Origin: Nonomuraea rubra
Lineage (GTDB): Bacteria > Actinomycetota > Actinomycetes > Streptosporangiales > Streptosporangiaceae
Length of the DNA: 64,000 nucleotides
NCBI RefSeq assembly: GCF_014207985.1
Contig: NZ_JACHMI010000001.1
Location: forward strand, 1,409,001-1,473,000
Direction of reading: 5' to 3'
Shown one piece after another: positions 1-7,333 of the stretch. A program made the translations under genes and the position numbers. Within the stretch, counting starts at the first letter, position 1. Each line of letters begins with the position of its first letter. The notes under the pieces are model-generated. The model ran no database searches and was not told the DNA's origin. It saw nothing but the letters and a program-made list of their open reading frames with translations.

Positions 1-655
1 GCTCGGGGGCGCCCGTCATGGGCGCGCGGGCGGTGCCGAAGAACGAGCCCAGCATGGAGAGCAGCAGGATGCCCGCGATCGTGATCGCCATCACCCGGTA
101 ACTGCCCAGCGTGCCCTCCCCGCCCTCGCTCGTGGCCAGGACCGGCGCCAGGATGCCGCTGATGGCGGTGGCCGCCCCGACGAACACCATCCGCCACTGC
201 AGCAGCGACGTGCGCTCGTGGTAGTCGTGCGTCATCTCGCCGGGCATCGCCTTGTACGGCACCTCGAACAGCGCGTACGCCGTCGCCGCGGCCAGGAAGC
301 AGCCCCCCACGTACAGCGCCGCCGGCACCCCGGTCAGCGGCGGCCCCGCGAACACCAGGAAGAACGCGATCGGCAGCGTGCACGCCCCGGCCAGCAGCCA
401 GGGCCTGCGCGGCCCCCAGCGCGAGACCGTCCGGTCGGACCAGCGCCCGACCAGGGGGTTGAGGACCAGGTCCCAGACCTTCGGCGCCGCGACCACGACA
501 CCGGCCAGCCACGCGGGCACGGCCAGGAAGTTCGTCATGTAGAACAGCAGCAGCAGCCCGGGCACGCCGTTGAAGGTGGCGGTGCAGAACGAGCCCACCC
601 CGTAACCGAGGCGCACGCCCTTCGGGACGGTGGCCGTGCCCACCGGTGTGATCAT
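1..655 (-). CDS. GPH-family sugar:cation symporter, N-terminal part (runs off the window)
   Basis: This is the start of a membrane transporter of the glycoside-pentoside-hexuronide:cation symporter branch of the major facilitator superfamily. The translation has a conserved first helix (VRLGYGVGSF), then APKVWDLVLNPLVGRWSDRT, whose Trp-Asp and GRWSDRT residues mark the family's first cytoplasmic loop. Further hydrophobic helices follow. The C-terminal half lies left of the window. The ATG at 655 is preceded directly by GAGGGG, which is too close for a normal ribosome site, so the in-frame GTG at 643 is an alternative start. The substrate cannot be read from the sequence. A sugar or sugar conjugate is the family norm. 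Confidence 0.75.
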   Translation of the reverse strand, partial: MITPVGTATVPKGVRLGYGVGSFCTATFNGVPGLLLLFYMTNFLAVPAWLAGVVVAAPKVWDLVLNPLVGRWSDRTVSRWGPRRPWLLAGACTLPIAFFLVFAGPPLTGVPAALYVGGCFLAAATAYALFEVPYKAMPGEMTHDYHERTSLLQWRMVFVGAATAISGILAPVLATSEGGEGTLGSYRVMAITIAGILLLSMLGSFFGTARAPMTGAPE

Positions 656-734
656 CCCCTCATTACAACTGAGCGAGGGCTTGTTTGGGAGGGCCCAGTT
701 TTCCCGGGCCCTCCGCCACTGGGCTGGTCCCGGC

Positions 735-1589
735 CTAGTCGGAGACGTTCGCGCAGACCACGTGCGCGCCGATCTCGATCATGCGCCGCTCGCTGCGCGC
801 GTCGGCCACCCTGGCCATGAGGATCGGCGCCCCGGAGGCGGCGAACTGCGGCAGCCGGGCGCGTACCAGGCGGTGCAGGTCGCGTACGACGTCCTCGGCG
901 GCCGACATGTGCACCTTCACGTGCAGCATGATCCCGGTCGCCCCCGACGCGGTCCCGGCCTCGGAGATCCAGACGTGGTGCACCAGCGGGAAGTCCATGA
1001 GCAGGTACGCGATCGCCTGCCGCAGCGCGGGCAGGATCGGGTGCGTGCACCGGCGGTAGCCCGGATCCACCTGCTGCATCGGCCCCGACAGGTGCGGCCG
1101 GGGCGCGGGCACCCAGGGCAGCGAGGGGGCCTGCGGGCTCGGCGGGGCCACCTGGGCCAGCGCGGCACCCCGCGACACGGTGGCCATCGCGCCCGTGGCG
1201 TAGGCGGCCGGAACCGCCCCCGACAGGACGGGCGTGTGCCCGCTGCGTGTCGTGGTCATGAAGTGCTGGAGATCGTCGATGGGCACGGCCGCGGCGGCTG
1301 GTCCGGCCGCGTCGATGACGATCTCGCGCACCCCGGTGACGCGCTGGATGTCCAGGATGGTGTCGGCGTCGCAGGCCGACAGGGAATGGCTGCCCCGGTG
1401 TCTGGCATAGGTCGCAGGGCTGGTGTACCCGAGCAGAACCCGGTCACCCGCCTGTGTCGTCCCCAGGACGACGGAACGATCTGGTCGCACTGCCACCAGG
1501 ACTCCACCGTCGGCAAGAGCGCCCAGCAGGCGATGGGGCGTGCCATGCTGTGCGAGCACGTCGGCAAGCGCAGGATTCCCGATGCTCAT
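735..1589 (-). CDS. SseB-family protein
   Basis: This 284-residue protein has two parts. The N-terminal region contains VRPDRSVVLGTTQAGDRVLL and YTSPATYARH, which resembles the SseB N-terminal domain. The C-terminal region (LHVKVHMSAAEDVVRDLHRL) looks like the SseB C-terminal domain. A Pro/Ala-rich linker joins them. SseB was named for enhanced serine sensitivity, and its molecular role is unclear. The neighbour across the gap is serA, the first serine-biosynthesis enzyme, which is suggestive. I prefer the ATG at 1589 because a TATGGT box lies exactly 7 bases upstream, as at leuB, so the mRNA may be leaderless. An in-frame ATG at 1601 would add four residues. Confidence 0.6.
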   Translation of the reverse strand: MSIGNPALADVLAQHGTPHRLLGALADGGVLVAVRPDRSVVLGTTQAGDRVLLGYTSPATYARHRGSHSLSACDADTILDIQRVTGVREIVIDAAGPAAAAVPIDDLQHFMTTTRSGHTPVLSGAVPAAYATGAMATVSRGAALAQVAPPSPQAPSLPWVPAPRPHLSGPMQQVDPGYRRCTHPILPALRQAIAYLLMDFPLVHHVWISEAGTASGATGIMLHVKVHMSAAEDVVRDLHRLVRARLPQFAASGAPILMARVADARSERRMIEIGAHVVCANVSD

Positions 1590-1753
1590 ATGACGAACCA
1601 TAGGTAGTCGGCCACGGCTTATCAGGCTAATGGCGAATAAATCTCCCGATCAAGACAAAGATGTGCGCGGAGTGGATGAGTTTGCGGCCGGCTGGGTACG
1701 CCGGAACCCGTCTCACATGCTGGCCCCTCGTGAATGCGTTCACAAGCTGCGGA

Positions 1754-1799
1754 TACACTCGGTGGGACCGCTGGGGGGTTCCGTGGACGGTGACCCCCC
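1754..1799 (+). promoter_or_regulatory. Candidate serA promoter and leader hairpin
   Basis: A TACACT box at 1754–1759 could be a -10 element. Downstream, GGGGGGT at 1773–1779 pairs perfectly with ACCCCCC at 1793–1799, and the loop can close further through CCG/CGG. The hairpin sits between the putative transcription start and the AAGGA ribosome site (1813–1817) of serA. No T-run follows it, so it is not an ordinary terminator. No -35 match is convincing. The rest of the 1602–1826 gap shows no gene; it holds only a partial GTCTCACATG match to the BCAA operator motif at 1710. Confidence 0.4.
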
Positions 1800-1826
1800 T
1801 CCGCCGTGCCTTAAGGATGCACAGAC

Positions 1827-3416
1827 GTGAACAAGCCCGTCGTTCTGGTCGCAGAGGAGCTGTCCGAGGCTGGCCTCGCCGTACTCGGTGCTGATTTCGA
1901 GGTCCGCCACACCGACGGCGCCGACCGTTCCCAGTTCCTGCCCGCTCTCGCCGACGTGGACGCGCTCATCGTGCGCTCCGCCACCCAGGTCGACGCCGAG
2001 GCCATCGCCGCGGCCCCGAAGCTGCGCGTGGTCGCCCGCGCCGGCGTCGGGCTCGACAACGTCGACGTCGATGCGGCCACCAAGGCGGGTGTCATGGTCG
2101 TGAACGCCCCGACCTCCAACATCACCAGCGCCGCCGAGCAGACGATCGCCCTCATCCTGGCCAGCGCGCGCAACACGGCCCAGGCTCACGCCGCGCTGAA
2201 GAACGGTGAGTGGAAGCGCTCGAAGTACACCGGCGTCGAGCTCGACGAGAAGGTCATCGGCATCCTCGGCCTGGGCAAGATCGGCCAGCTCGTGGCGCAG
2301 CGCCTGCAGCCCTTCGGCGTCGAGCTGATCGCCTACGACCCCTACCTGCCGCCGGCCCGCGCCGCGCAGATGGGCGTCAAGCTGCTCAGCCTCGAAGAGG
2401 TGCTCAAGCAGGCCGACTTCCTCACCGTGCACCTGCCCAAGTCCAAGGAGACGATCGGGCTCATCGGTGACAAGGAGCTGCACCAGGTCAAGCCGAGCGT
2501 CCGCATCGTCAACGTGGCCCGAGGCGGCATCGTGGACGAGAGCGCGCTCTACTCGGCGATCAAGGAGGGCCGGGTCGCGGGAGCCGGCCTGGACGTCTTC
2601 TCCAAGGAGCCGTGCACCGACAGCCCGCTGTTCGAGCTGGACCAGGTCGTCGTCACGCCGCACCTCGGCGCCTCCACGCACGAGGCCCAGGAGAAGGCAG
2701 GCACCCAGGTCGCGCGGAGCGTGAAGCTGGCGCTGGCGGGCGAGTTCGTGCCGGACGCGGTCAACGTCCAGGGCGGCGCCGTGGCCGAGGACGTCAAGCC
2801 GGGCCTGCCGCTGGCCGAGAAGCTGGGCCGCGTCTTCACCGCGCTGGCCGGCGAGGTGGCCACCAAGCTCGACGTCGAGGTGCGCGGCGAGATCGCCGCC
2901 CAGGACGTCCGGGTGGTCGAGCTGGCCGCGCTCAAGGGCGTCTTCGCCGACGTGGTCGAGGAGCAGGTCACCTACGTCAACGCGCCGCTGCTGGCCAAGG
3001 ACCGCGGCATCACCGTCGAGCTGGTCACCAGCTCCGAGAGCCCCGACTGGCGCAACGTGGTGACCGTGCGCGGCGTGCTCGCCGACGGCCGCACCGTGTC
3101 GGTCTCCGGCACGCTCTCCGGCCCCCGCCAGATCACCAAGATCGTCGAGGTCAACGGCTACGAGATGGAGATCGAGCCGACGGCCCACCTGTGCTTCTAC
3201 ACCTACACCGACCGCCCCGGCATCGTCGGCGTGGTGGGCAGGCTGCTCGGCGAGCACAGCATCAACATCGCCTCGATGCAGGTGGCCCGTGACGTCAAGG
3301 GCGGCAAGGCGCTGATCGCCCTGACCGTCGACTCCGCCATCCCCGCCGAGGTCGTCGAGCAGATCGGGTCCGAGATCGGCGCCGAGAGCGGCCGCTCGGT
3401 GGACCTGGAGGACTGA
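1827..3416 (+). CDS. serA: D-3-phosphoglycerate dehydrogenase
   Basis: This enzyme oxidises 3-phosphoglycerate to 3-phosphohydroxypyruvate with NAD, the first step of serine synthesis. At 529 residues it is the long actinobacterial type. It has a substrate domain, a Rossmann NAD domain with GLGKIG near residue 150, and catalytic residues in NVARGGIVDE and TPHLGAST. An ASB-type intervening domain follows, then a C-terminal ACT domain (RPGIVGVVGRLLGEHSINIA) that usually binds serine for feedback inhibition. The start is GTG with AAGGA nine bases upstream. It is a single-gene unit with its own terminator. BCAA genes follow, as is common in actinobacteria. Confidence 0.97.
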   Translation: MNKPVVLVAEELSEAGLAVLGADFEVRHTDGADRSQFLPALADVDALIVRSATQVDAEAIAAAPKLRVVARAGVGLDNVDVDAATKAGVMVVNAPTSNITSAAEQTIALILASARNTAQAHAALKNGEWKRSKYTGVELDEKVIGILGLGKIGQLVAQRLQPFGVELIAYDPYLPPARAAQMGVKLLSLEEVLKQADFLTVHLPKSKETIGLIGDKELHQVKPSVRIVNVARGGIVDESALYSAIKEGRVAGAGLDVFSKEPCTDSPLFELDQVVVTPHLGASTHEAQEKAGTQVARSVKLALAGEFVPDAVNVQGGAVAEDVKPGLPLAEKLGRVFTALAGEVATKLDVEVRGEIAAQDVRVVELAALKGVFADVVEEQVTYVNAPLLAKDRGITVELVTSSESPDWRNVVTVRGVLADGRTVSVSGTLSGPRQITKIVEVNGYEMEIEPTAHLCFYTYTDRPGIVGVVGRLLGEHSINIASMQVARDVKGGKALIALTVDSAIPAEVVEQIGSEIGAESGRSVDLED

Positions 3417-3433
3417 CACTCCGCGTACGCCTG

Positions 3434-3470
3434 AAGGGCCGTCACCCGTCCGGGTGGCGGCCCTTCTTGT
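3434..3470 (+). terminator. Intrinsic terminator of serA
   Basis: AAGGGCCGTCACCCG pairs with CGGGTGGCGGCCCTT (one T/G position), giving a GC-rich stem of about 15 bp with a minimal loop. It is followed by CTTGT. It lies 17 bases after the serA stop. Confidence 0.85.
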
Positions 3471-3484
3471 CTCAGCATGCAAGA
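3469..3484 (+). promoter_or_regulatory. Putative NdgR-type operator (site 1)
   Basis: The sequence GTCTCAGCATGCAAGA matches the site beside leuC (GTCTCGACATATGAGA) at 11 of 16 positions, and all five differences are transitions. It lies 43 bases upstream of the start codon of the downstream leader peptide. That spacing is nearly the same as for site 3 and the cimA leader. Assignment to NdgR is an inference from the genes that carry the motif. Confidence 0.45.
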
Positions 3485-3526
3485 TACTAGGACTTCCGAG
3501 CAGATCCTCGGGTACTGTGGCTGCTA

Positions 3527-3574
3527 ATGCGCCAGGTGTTCGTACTCATTGCCTGCCGCGGCGGGGCCTGTTAG
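3527..3574 (+). CDS. Candidate BCAA leader peptide (orphan attenuator-like leader)
   Basis: A 15-residue ORF, MRQVFVLIACRGGAC, opens eight bases after a TACTGT -10-like box (3513–3518), so its transcript would be leaderless or nearly so. Codons for Val, Val, Leu and Ile cluster in the middle, and an Arg-Gly-Gly tail overlaps a strong stem. The design is the same as that of the cimA leader at 10498 (LLIIGRRAG). It also resembles the known Streptomyces ilvB leader, which ends in a similar basic/Gly tail. No BCAA enzyme gene follows; the next ORF encodes 39 residues. Confidence 0.5.
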   Translation: MRQVFVLIACRGGAC

Positions 3575-3597
3575 GGCAGGTCGACGACCCGCCGCGG
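3552..3597 (+). promoter_or_regulatory. Mutually exclusive stems over the leader peptide stop
   Basis: CCGCGGCGGG at 3556–3565 pairs perfectly with CCCGCCGCGG at 3588–3597. CCTGCC at 3552–3557 can instead pair with GGCAGG at 3575–3580, and the two pairings share bases. Competing stems that begin inside the last leader codons are the usual layout of translation-coupled attenuation. Further on, CCGGTCG (3665–3671) pairs with CGACCGG (3678–3684), but no T-run follows. If attenuation occurs here it does not end in a classical terminator. Confidence 0.45.
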
Positions 3598-3730
3598 TGA
3601 GCGGCGTTGTGTCGGCCAGTAAGTCCCATTCGTCCGGTCCGTGACCCGGGCCACGAGATCAGGCCCGGTCGGATTCGCGACCGGAGTCCGGCTTCCCACT
3701 GGAACACGTCCGCGAAATGAGCTGAGTCAC

Positions 3731-3850
3731 ATGTACGACATGTACGCCTGGAACCGCACCGAAGAGCAGCAGGACGAGGCCGCCGAGGCCCTGCAGACCG
3801 CGCTGGACCGCCGCGACAACGGCGGCGCCCCTCAGAACTCCAGCCGGTAG
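3731..3850 (+). CDS. Small acidic protein of unknown function
   Basis: This 39-residue ORF begins MYDMYAWNRTEEQQDEAAEA and is rich in Asp, Glu and Gln, so it reads like a soluble helical peptide rather than a chance frame. It is the only ORF downstream of the leader-like element at 3527–3684, about 157 bases after the leader stop. Its last 19 bases overlap the 3' end of the convergent methyltransferase gene. No good ribosome site precedes the ATG; an in-frame upstream extension to 3641 exists but is Pro/Arg/Thr-rich and less convincing. I do not recognise a family. Confidence 0.45.
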   Translation: MYDMYAWNRTEEQQDEAAEALQTALDRRDNGGAPQNSSR

Positions 3851-4647
3851 AACACGGCCGTCCGCCTCATGGCGGGCACCAGCTTGACGATCGAGGCCAC
3901 CATCCGGTGCACGGCCGACAGACGGTCGAACCCGTCGAGGTCGAACGCGCTCACCGCCTCCAGCACGCGCAGCCCCGGATGGACGGCCGGCAGTGCGGCG
4001 GGGCCGTCGATCGCCCAGTGCATCGTGGCCCCCGCCTTCTGCACGGGTTTGTTGAGCCGCTGGAGCCGCAGCCCGAGCGGGCTCAGGGCGTCGAAGACGA
4101 ACCCGCCGCCCGGGAAGCGGTCCACGATCGCCCGCAGCAGTGCGGGCCCCCCGCTCGCGTCGAGGTAGTAGAGCAGGCCCTCCGCGACGACCAGTGCGGG
4201 AGCGTCCGCGGGCACCCGCTCCAGCCAGCCGAGGTCGGTGACCGAGGTGCCGATCAGGTCGTGGCCCGGCCGCTCGGGGAACAGCCGCCGGCGCAGCTCG
4301 ACGACCTCCGGGTAGTCCACGTCGTACCAGCGTGCCTCCGGTGGCGGGTCCATGCGGTAGACGCGAGTGTCCAGGCCGCAGCCCAGGTGCAGCACGGTCG
4401 CCCCCGGATGGGCGCCGAGGAACTCGCCCGCCCACCTGTCGATGAAGCGGGCCCGCAGGGCCACGGCCCTGGCCATCCTGGCGTCCAGCCCGGTCGTGCG
4501 GAAATCGTGGTCGATCCGCTCGATCGTCTCCGCCGCCATCCGGTCGCCGAGAATCGGGTGCGGGGAGTTCGCGTCGAGCGCTCTGCCGTACAGGGTGGCG
4601 AGGAGGGTCGCCTTCTCCTCGGTCAGATGCACCTTCTCGGATGGCAT
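3832..4647 (-). CDS. Class I SAM-dependent methyltransferase, TcmP/LCMT type
   Basis: This 271-residue protein has the features of the leucine carboxyl methyltransferase / TcmP-like O-methyltransferase family. The SAM-binding motif I is VLHLGCGLDTRVYR, motif II follows at WYDVDYPEV, and VVAEGLLYYLD is the typical motif IV. Such enzymes methylate carboxyl or hydroxyl groups of small molecules or proteins. The substrate here is unknown. The start at 4647 (MPSEKVHL) is chosen because upstream in-frame starts would run into the divergent inhibitor gene. It is transcribed alone, away from that gene. Confidence 0.8.
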   Translation of the reverse strand: MPSEKVHLTEEKATLLATLYGRALDANSPHPILGDRMAAETIERIDHDFRTTGLDARMARAVALRARFIDRWAGEFLGAHPGATVLHLGCGLDTRVYRMDPPPEARWYDVDYPEVVELRRRLFPERPGHDLIGTSVTDLGWLERVPADAPALVVAEGLLYYLDASGGPALLRAIVDRFPGGGFVFDALSPLGLRLQRLNKPVQKAGATMHWAIDGPAALPAVHPGLRVLEAVSAFDLDGFDRLSAVHRMVASIVKLVPAMRRTAVFYRLEF

Positions 4648-4747
4648 ATCCGACACGCTACGCCGGTGGTACGAACACCTGCCCTTTCGGATACGGAGAG
4701 TGTTGGTAACGTCGCTCTGCGTATTCATCCAAGCAGGAGGTTCCCCC

Positions 4748-5128
4748 ATGCGCGCTGTGATCCGTCGTGCCGCGACCATCGCCCTGCCCGCTCTGACCAC
4801 GGCGGCGCTGCTCGCCGCCCCCGCCCAGGCGCAGGAGTCCTACCTGCGCATCACCACCTACCACGGTGGCGACACCGCGCAGTGGTTCCTGACCTGCCGT
4901 CCGGACGGCGGCATCCATCCCGATCCGGTCGCCGCCTGCGACAGGCTGGACGAGATCGGCGGCGACCTGGACCAGATCAGGTTCCGGCCGGACGTGCCCT
5001 GCCCGAGGATCTTCGACCCGGTGCACGTCGAGATCTCCGGCGACTACCGGGGCGAGCCGAAGGACTTCGCCGAGGACTACCCGAACCCGTGCTTCGTGGC
5101 ACAGCTCGCCGCCCCGATCGTGCCCTGA
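4748..5128 (+). CDS. Secreted subtilisin-inhibitor-like (SSI) protease inhibitor, P1 Arg
   Basis: The 126-residue precursor has a Sec signal peptide with an AQA cleavage site near residue 28. The mature part follows the Streptomyces subtilisin inhibitor family: four cysteines (50, 64, 85, 115) in the LTC, VAAC, PCPRIFDP and NPC contexts that form the two family disulfides. The reactive loop reads CPRIFDP, which puts Arg87 at P1 and Ile88 at P1'. In this family a basic P1 residue gives trypsin-like target specificity, whereas SSI itself has Met. A strong AGGAGG precedes the ATG. The likely role is control of extracellular serine proteases. Confidence 0.9.
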   Translation: MRAVIRRAATIALPALTTAALLAAPAQAQESYLRITTYHGGDTAQWFLTCRPDGGIHPDPVAACDRLDEIGGDLDQIRFRPDVPCPRIFDPVHVEISGDYRGEPKDFAEDYPNPCFVAQLAAPIVP

Positions 5129-5147
5129 CGGCCCGCTGAGGAGGGAC

Positions 5148-5179
5148 GGGCGGCCCCGCGGGGGAAAGCGGGGCCGCCC
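5148..5179. terminator. Bidirectional terminator hairpin
   Basis: GGGCGGCCCCGC at 5148–5159 pairs perfectly with GCGGGGCCGCCC at 5168–5179 around an eight-base loop. It sits between the convergent SSI-type inhibitor and NlpC/P60 genes. T-runs are weak on both sides. Confidence 0.7.
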
Positions 5180-5187
5180 TGGCTTCT

Positions 5188-5823
5188 TCAGAGGGTGGCG
5201 GTCAGATTGGCGGAGATGGGCTCGCGGCGCTGTTCGAGCTGCTTCTCCCACTGGCGTACGCCCTTGGGGTCCGGCCGGACGGCGCCGACGAAGGCCTGCC
5301 TGCGCCAGTCGGACAGCTTCTCCTCCTTCACCACGTCGCCCGAGTGCGGCGCGTGCACCATGTAACCGGGCTTGGAGATCATCCCGACATGGCCCAGGTT
5401 GCTGAAGAACACCAGGTCGCCGGGCTCTAGATCGTTCCAGGAGATCTTCCTGGAGAAGGCCCCGTACTGTTCGCGGGCGGTTCGCGGCAGGTCGATGCCC
5501 GCCTTCTCGTACGCCCTGAGCATGAGCCCCGAGCAGTCGTACCCTCGATCGCTGGTTCCGCCCCAGACGTACGGGATGCCGCGTTTGTTCATGGCGAAGT
5601 TGAGAGCGATCTTCCAGGCGGGCCTGGGTGCCTGGGCCAGTCTGATGCGCCGGATCTCGGCGCCGGTGAGGGTGGTGGTGTCCGTGTCGGTGACGGACCG
5701 GGTGGCGACGTCGTCGCCGGTGGCGGCGGGGGTGGCCCGGGCGGCGGTGGCGGCCTGGGCGGCGGGGGTGGCCAGGATGAGTCCGGCAGAAGCCGCTGCC
5801 AGGACGATGGCGATGCGAGACAG
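5188..5823 (-). CDS. Secreted NlpC/P60 peptidoglycan hydrolase, probable CTG start
   Basis: The C-terminal domain (from about residue 77) is an NlpC/P60 cysteine peptidase that cuts stem peptides in cell-wall peptidoglycan. It has Cys97 in YDCSG, His145 in SNLGHVGM and His157 as the third catalytic residue. The first ATG, at 5592, lies inside this domain and would leave no export signal. Extending the same frame upstream gives a signal peptide ending LATPAAQA, and a GGAAGGA ribosome site seven bases before CTG at 5823. No in-frame ATG, GTG or TTG fits. With the CTG start the protein is 211 residues, a normal length for an exported family member. Confidence 0.85.
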   Translation of the reverse strand: MSRIAIVLAAASAGLILATPAAQAATAARATPAATGDDVATRSVTDTDTTTLTGAEIRRIRLAQAPRPAWKIALNFAMNKRGIPYVWGGTSDRGYDCSGLMLRAYEKAGIDLPRTAREQYGAFSRKISWNDLEPGDLVFFSNLGHVGMISKPGYMVHAPHSGDVVKEEKLSDWRRQAFVGAVRPDPKGVRQWEKQLEQRREPISANLTATL

Positions 5824-6035
5824 GGGACTGTCCTTCCATGCGGCCGACCGGGTTAGCTGACGGGCTCGGGCCTGGAAGACAGCCCTACGGCGATGACCGC
5901 CGATTCGCCCCTGGGGGGAAAGTGGGTCCCCGGCTCCACGCAGCGGCTGCGTGGATTAGGCTCGACGGACTCTAACGAAACGGTCAAAAGGTCGCAATCC
6001 CCCCAAACCGGACGTCCGGAAAATGAGATGGTGTG

Positions 6036-6063
6036 TTCGTCAGACGAGACGAGCCGGTATGGT
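6036..6063 (+). promoter_or_regulatory. leuB promoter placing transcription at the start codon
   Basis: TATGGT at 6058–6063 ends seven bases before the ATG at 6071, with a weak TTCGTC -35 match at 6036–6041. The same TATGGT-N7-ATG layout occurs upstream of the SseB-like gene. No ribosome site precedes leuB, which fits a leaderless mRNA. The rest of the 5824–6070 gap shows no gene. Confidence 0.45.
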
Positions 6064-6070
6064 TGCCGTC

Positions 6071-7108
6071 ATGGAGTCGCGTAACATCCGCCTGGCCGTC
6101 ATCCCTGGGGATGGCATCGGCACCGAGGTCGTCGCCGAAGGGCTCAAGGTCCTGGAGGCAGTGGGCACGAAGATCGAGCCCACGCACTACGACCTGGGAG
6201 CCGCACGCTACCACCGTACCGGCGAGACGCTCCCCGACTCGGTGCTCGACGAGCTGCGCGGCTACGACGCGATCCTGCTCGGCGCCATCGGCGACCCGAG
6301 CGTGCCGCCCGGCATCCTGGAGCGCGACCTCCTGCTGCGGCTCCGCTTCGCCTTCGACCACTACGTCAACCTGCGGCCGGTGAAGCTGTTCCCCGGCGTG
6401 GCCACCCCGCTGGCCGGCACGCCGACGGAGAACATCGACATGATCGTCGTGCGGGAGGGCACCGAGGGCCTCTACGCCGGCACGGGCGGCGTCATGCGGC
6501 GCGGCACGCCGCACGAGATCGCCACCCAGGAGTCGCTCAACACCGCCCACGGCGTCGAGCGCGTGGTGCGTTACGCGTTCGAGAAGGCCAGGTCCCGCCC
6601 GCGCAGGAAGCTGACCCTCGTCCACAAGACGAACGTGCTCACCTTCGCCGGCGACCTGTGGCAGCGCACGGTCAACCGGGTGGCCGAGGAGTACCCCGAG
6701 GTCACCACCGACTACTGCCACATCGACGCGGCCTCGATGTTCTTCGTCACCCAGCCCGAGCGCTTCGACGTGGTCGTCACCGACAACCTGTTCGGCGACA
6801 TCATCACCGACCTCGGCGCGGCCATCGCCGGCGGCATCGGCCTGGCCGCCAGCGGCAACATCAACCCCGAGGGTGCGGCGCCCAGCATGTTCGAGCCGGT
6901 GCACGGCAGCGCCCCCGACATCGCCGGCCAGGGCAAGGCCGACCCCACCGCGACCATCCTGTCGGTCTCCATGCTCCTCGACCACCTCGGCCTGCACGAC
7001 GAGGCCGCCAGGGTCGAGCAGGCGGTCGCCGCCGACATCGCCGAGCGTGGCGCCGGCCGCGGCACCAGCGAGATCGGTGACGACATCACCGCGCGAGTAT
7101 CCGGCTAG
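6071..7108 (+). CDS. leuB: 3-isopropylmalate dehydrogenase
   Basis: LeuB oxidatively decarboxylates 3-isopropylmalate with NAD in leucine synthesis. The 345-residue protein starts [20 protein letters not shown]. It carries the substrate/metal motifs of the isocitrate/isopropylmalate dehydrogenase family: the LLLRLRF helix, KTNVL, DAASM, DNLFGDI with the metal-binding aspartates, and the nucleotide-binding [12 protein letters not shown]. The ATG at 6071 is preferred over in-frame ATGs at 6023 and 6059 because the promoter lies between them. In the pathway it works with leuCD at 31.7 kb, and ilvE is next door. Confidence 0.96.
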   Translation: MESRNIRLAVIPGDGIGTEVVAEGLKVLEAVGTKIEPTHYDLGAARYHRTGETLPDSVLDELRGYDAILLGAIGDPSVPPGILERDLLLRLRFAFDHYVNLRPVKLFPGVATPLAGTPTENIDMIVVREGTEGLYAGTGGVMRRGTPHEIATQESLNTAHGVERVVRYAFEKARSRPRRKLTLVHKTNVLTFAGDLWQRTVNRVAEEYPEVTTDYCHIDAASMFFVTQPERFDVVVTDNLFGDIITDLGAAIAGGIGLAASGNINPEGAAPSMFEPVHGSAPDIAGQGKADPTATILSVSMLLDHLGLHDEAARVEQAVAADIAERGAGRGTSEIGDDITARVSG

Positions 7109-7124
7109 GACCGCCTAGCCCCGT

Positions 7125-7166
7125 ACGCGCCTGGCGGTCCGAAAGGACCGCCAGGCGCGTTTTCGT
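7125..7166 (+). terminator. Strong intrinsic terminator of leuB
   Basis: A perfect 16-bp stem (7125–7140 with 7145–7160, outer bases ACGCGC/GCGCGT) closes a GAAA tetraloop and is followed by TTTCGT. This separates leuB from ilvE transcriptionally. Confidence 0.93.
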
Positions 7167-7218
7167 GTACCCAGGTCGCGGCGGTAACCGGGTCTAACCG
7201 CCCATCAACCGCTTGCCA

Positions 7219-7234
7219 TCCCATATAGCGAGAC
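7219..7234 (-). promoter_or_regulatory. Putative NdgR-type operator (site 2, ilvE)
   Basis: On the minus strand the sequence GTCTCGCTATATGGGA matches the leuC site at 13 of 16 positions and keeps the TCTC-N7-GGGA half-site symmetry. It lies 100 bases before the ilvE start, within the expected promoter region. Binding by NdgR is inferred, not shown. Confidence 0.5.
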
Positions 7235-7333
7235 AATAGGAAGTACGGACCGCCCTCGCGAGCGTGACAGCTCCCGGAGGGGTGACCGGGTTCCGGTAGA
7301 TTTCGGTAGACCGTAGAGAGAAGGACCGCCGTC

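Noticed and set aside
1740..3482. Long open frame antisense to serA
   Set aside because: It reads as Asp/Gly/Leu repeats with no recognisable fold and covers a clear serA gene.
3520..3730. Possible SAM or other known riboswitch downstream of serA
   Set aside because: I could not find the conserved core of any metabolite riboswitch I know. The leader-peptide explanation accounts for the structure better.
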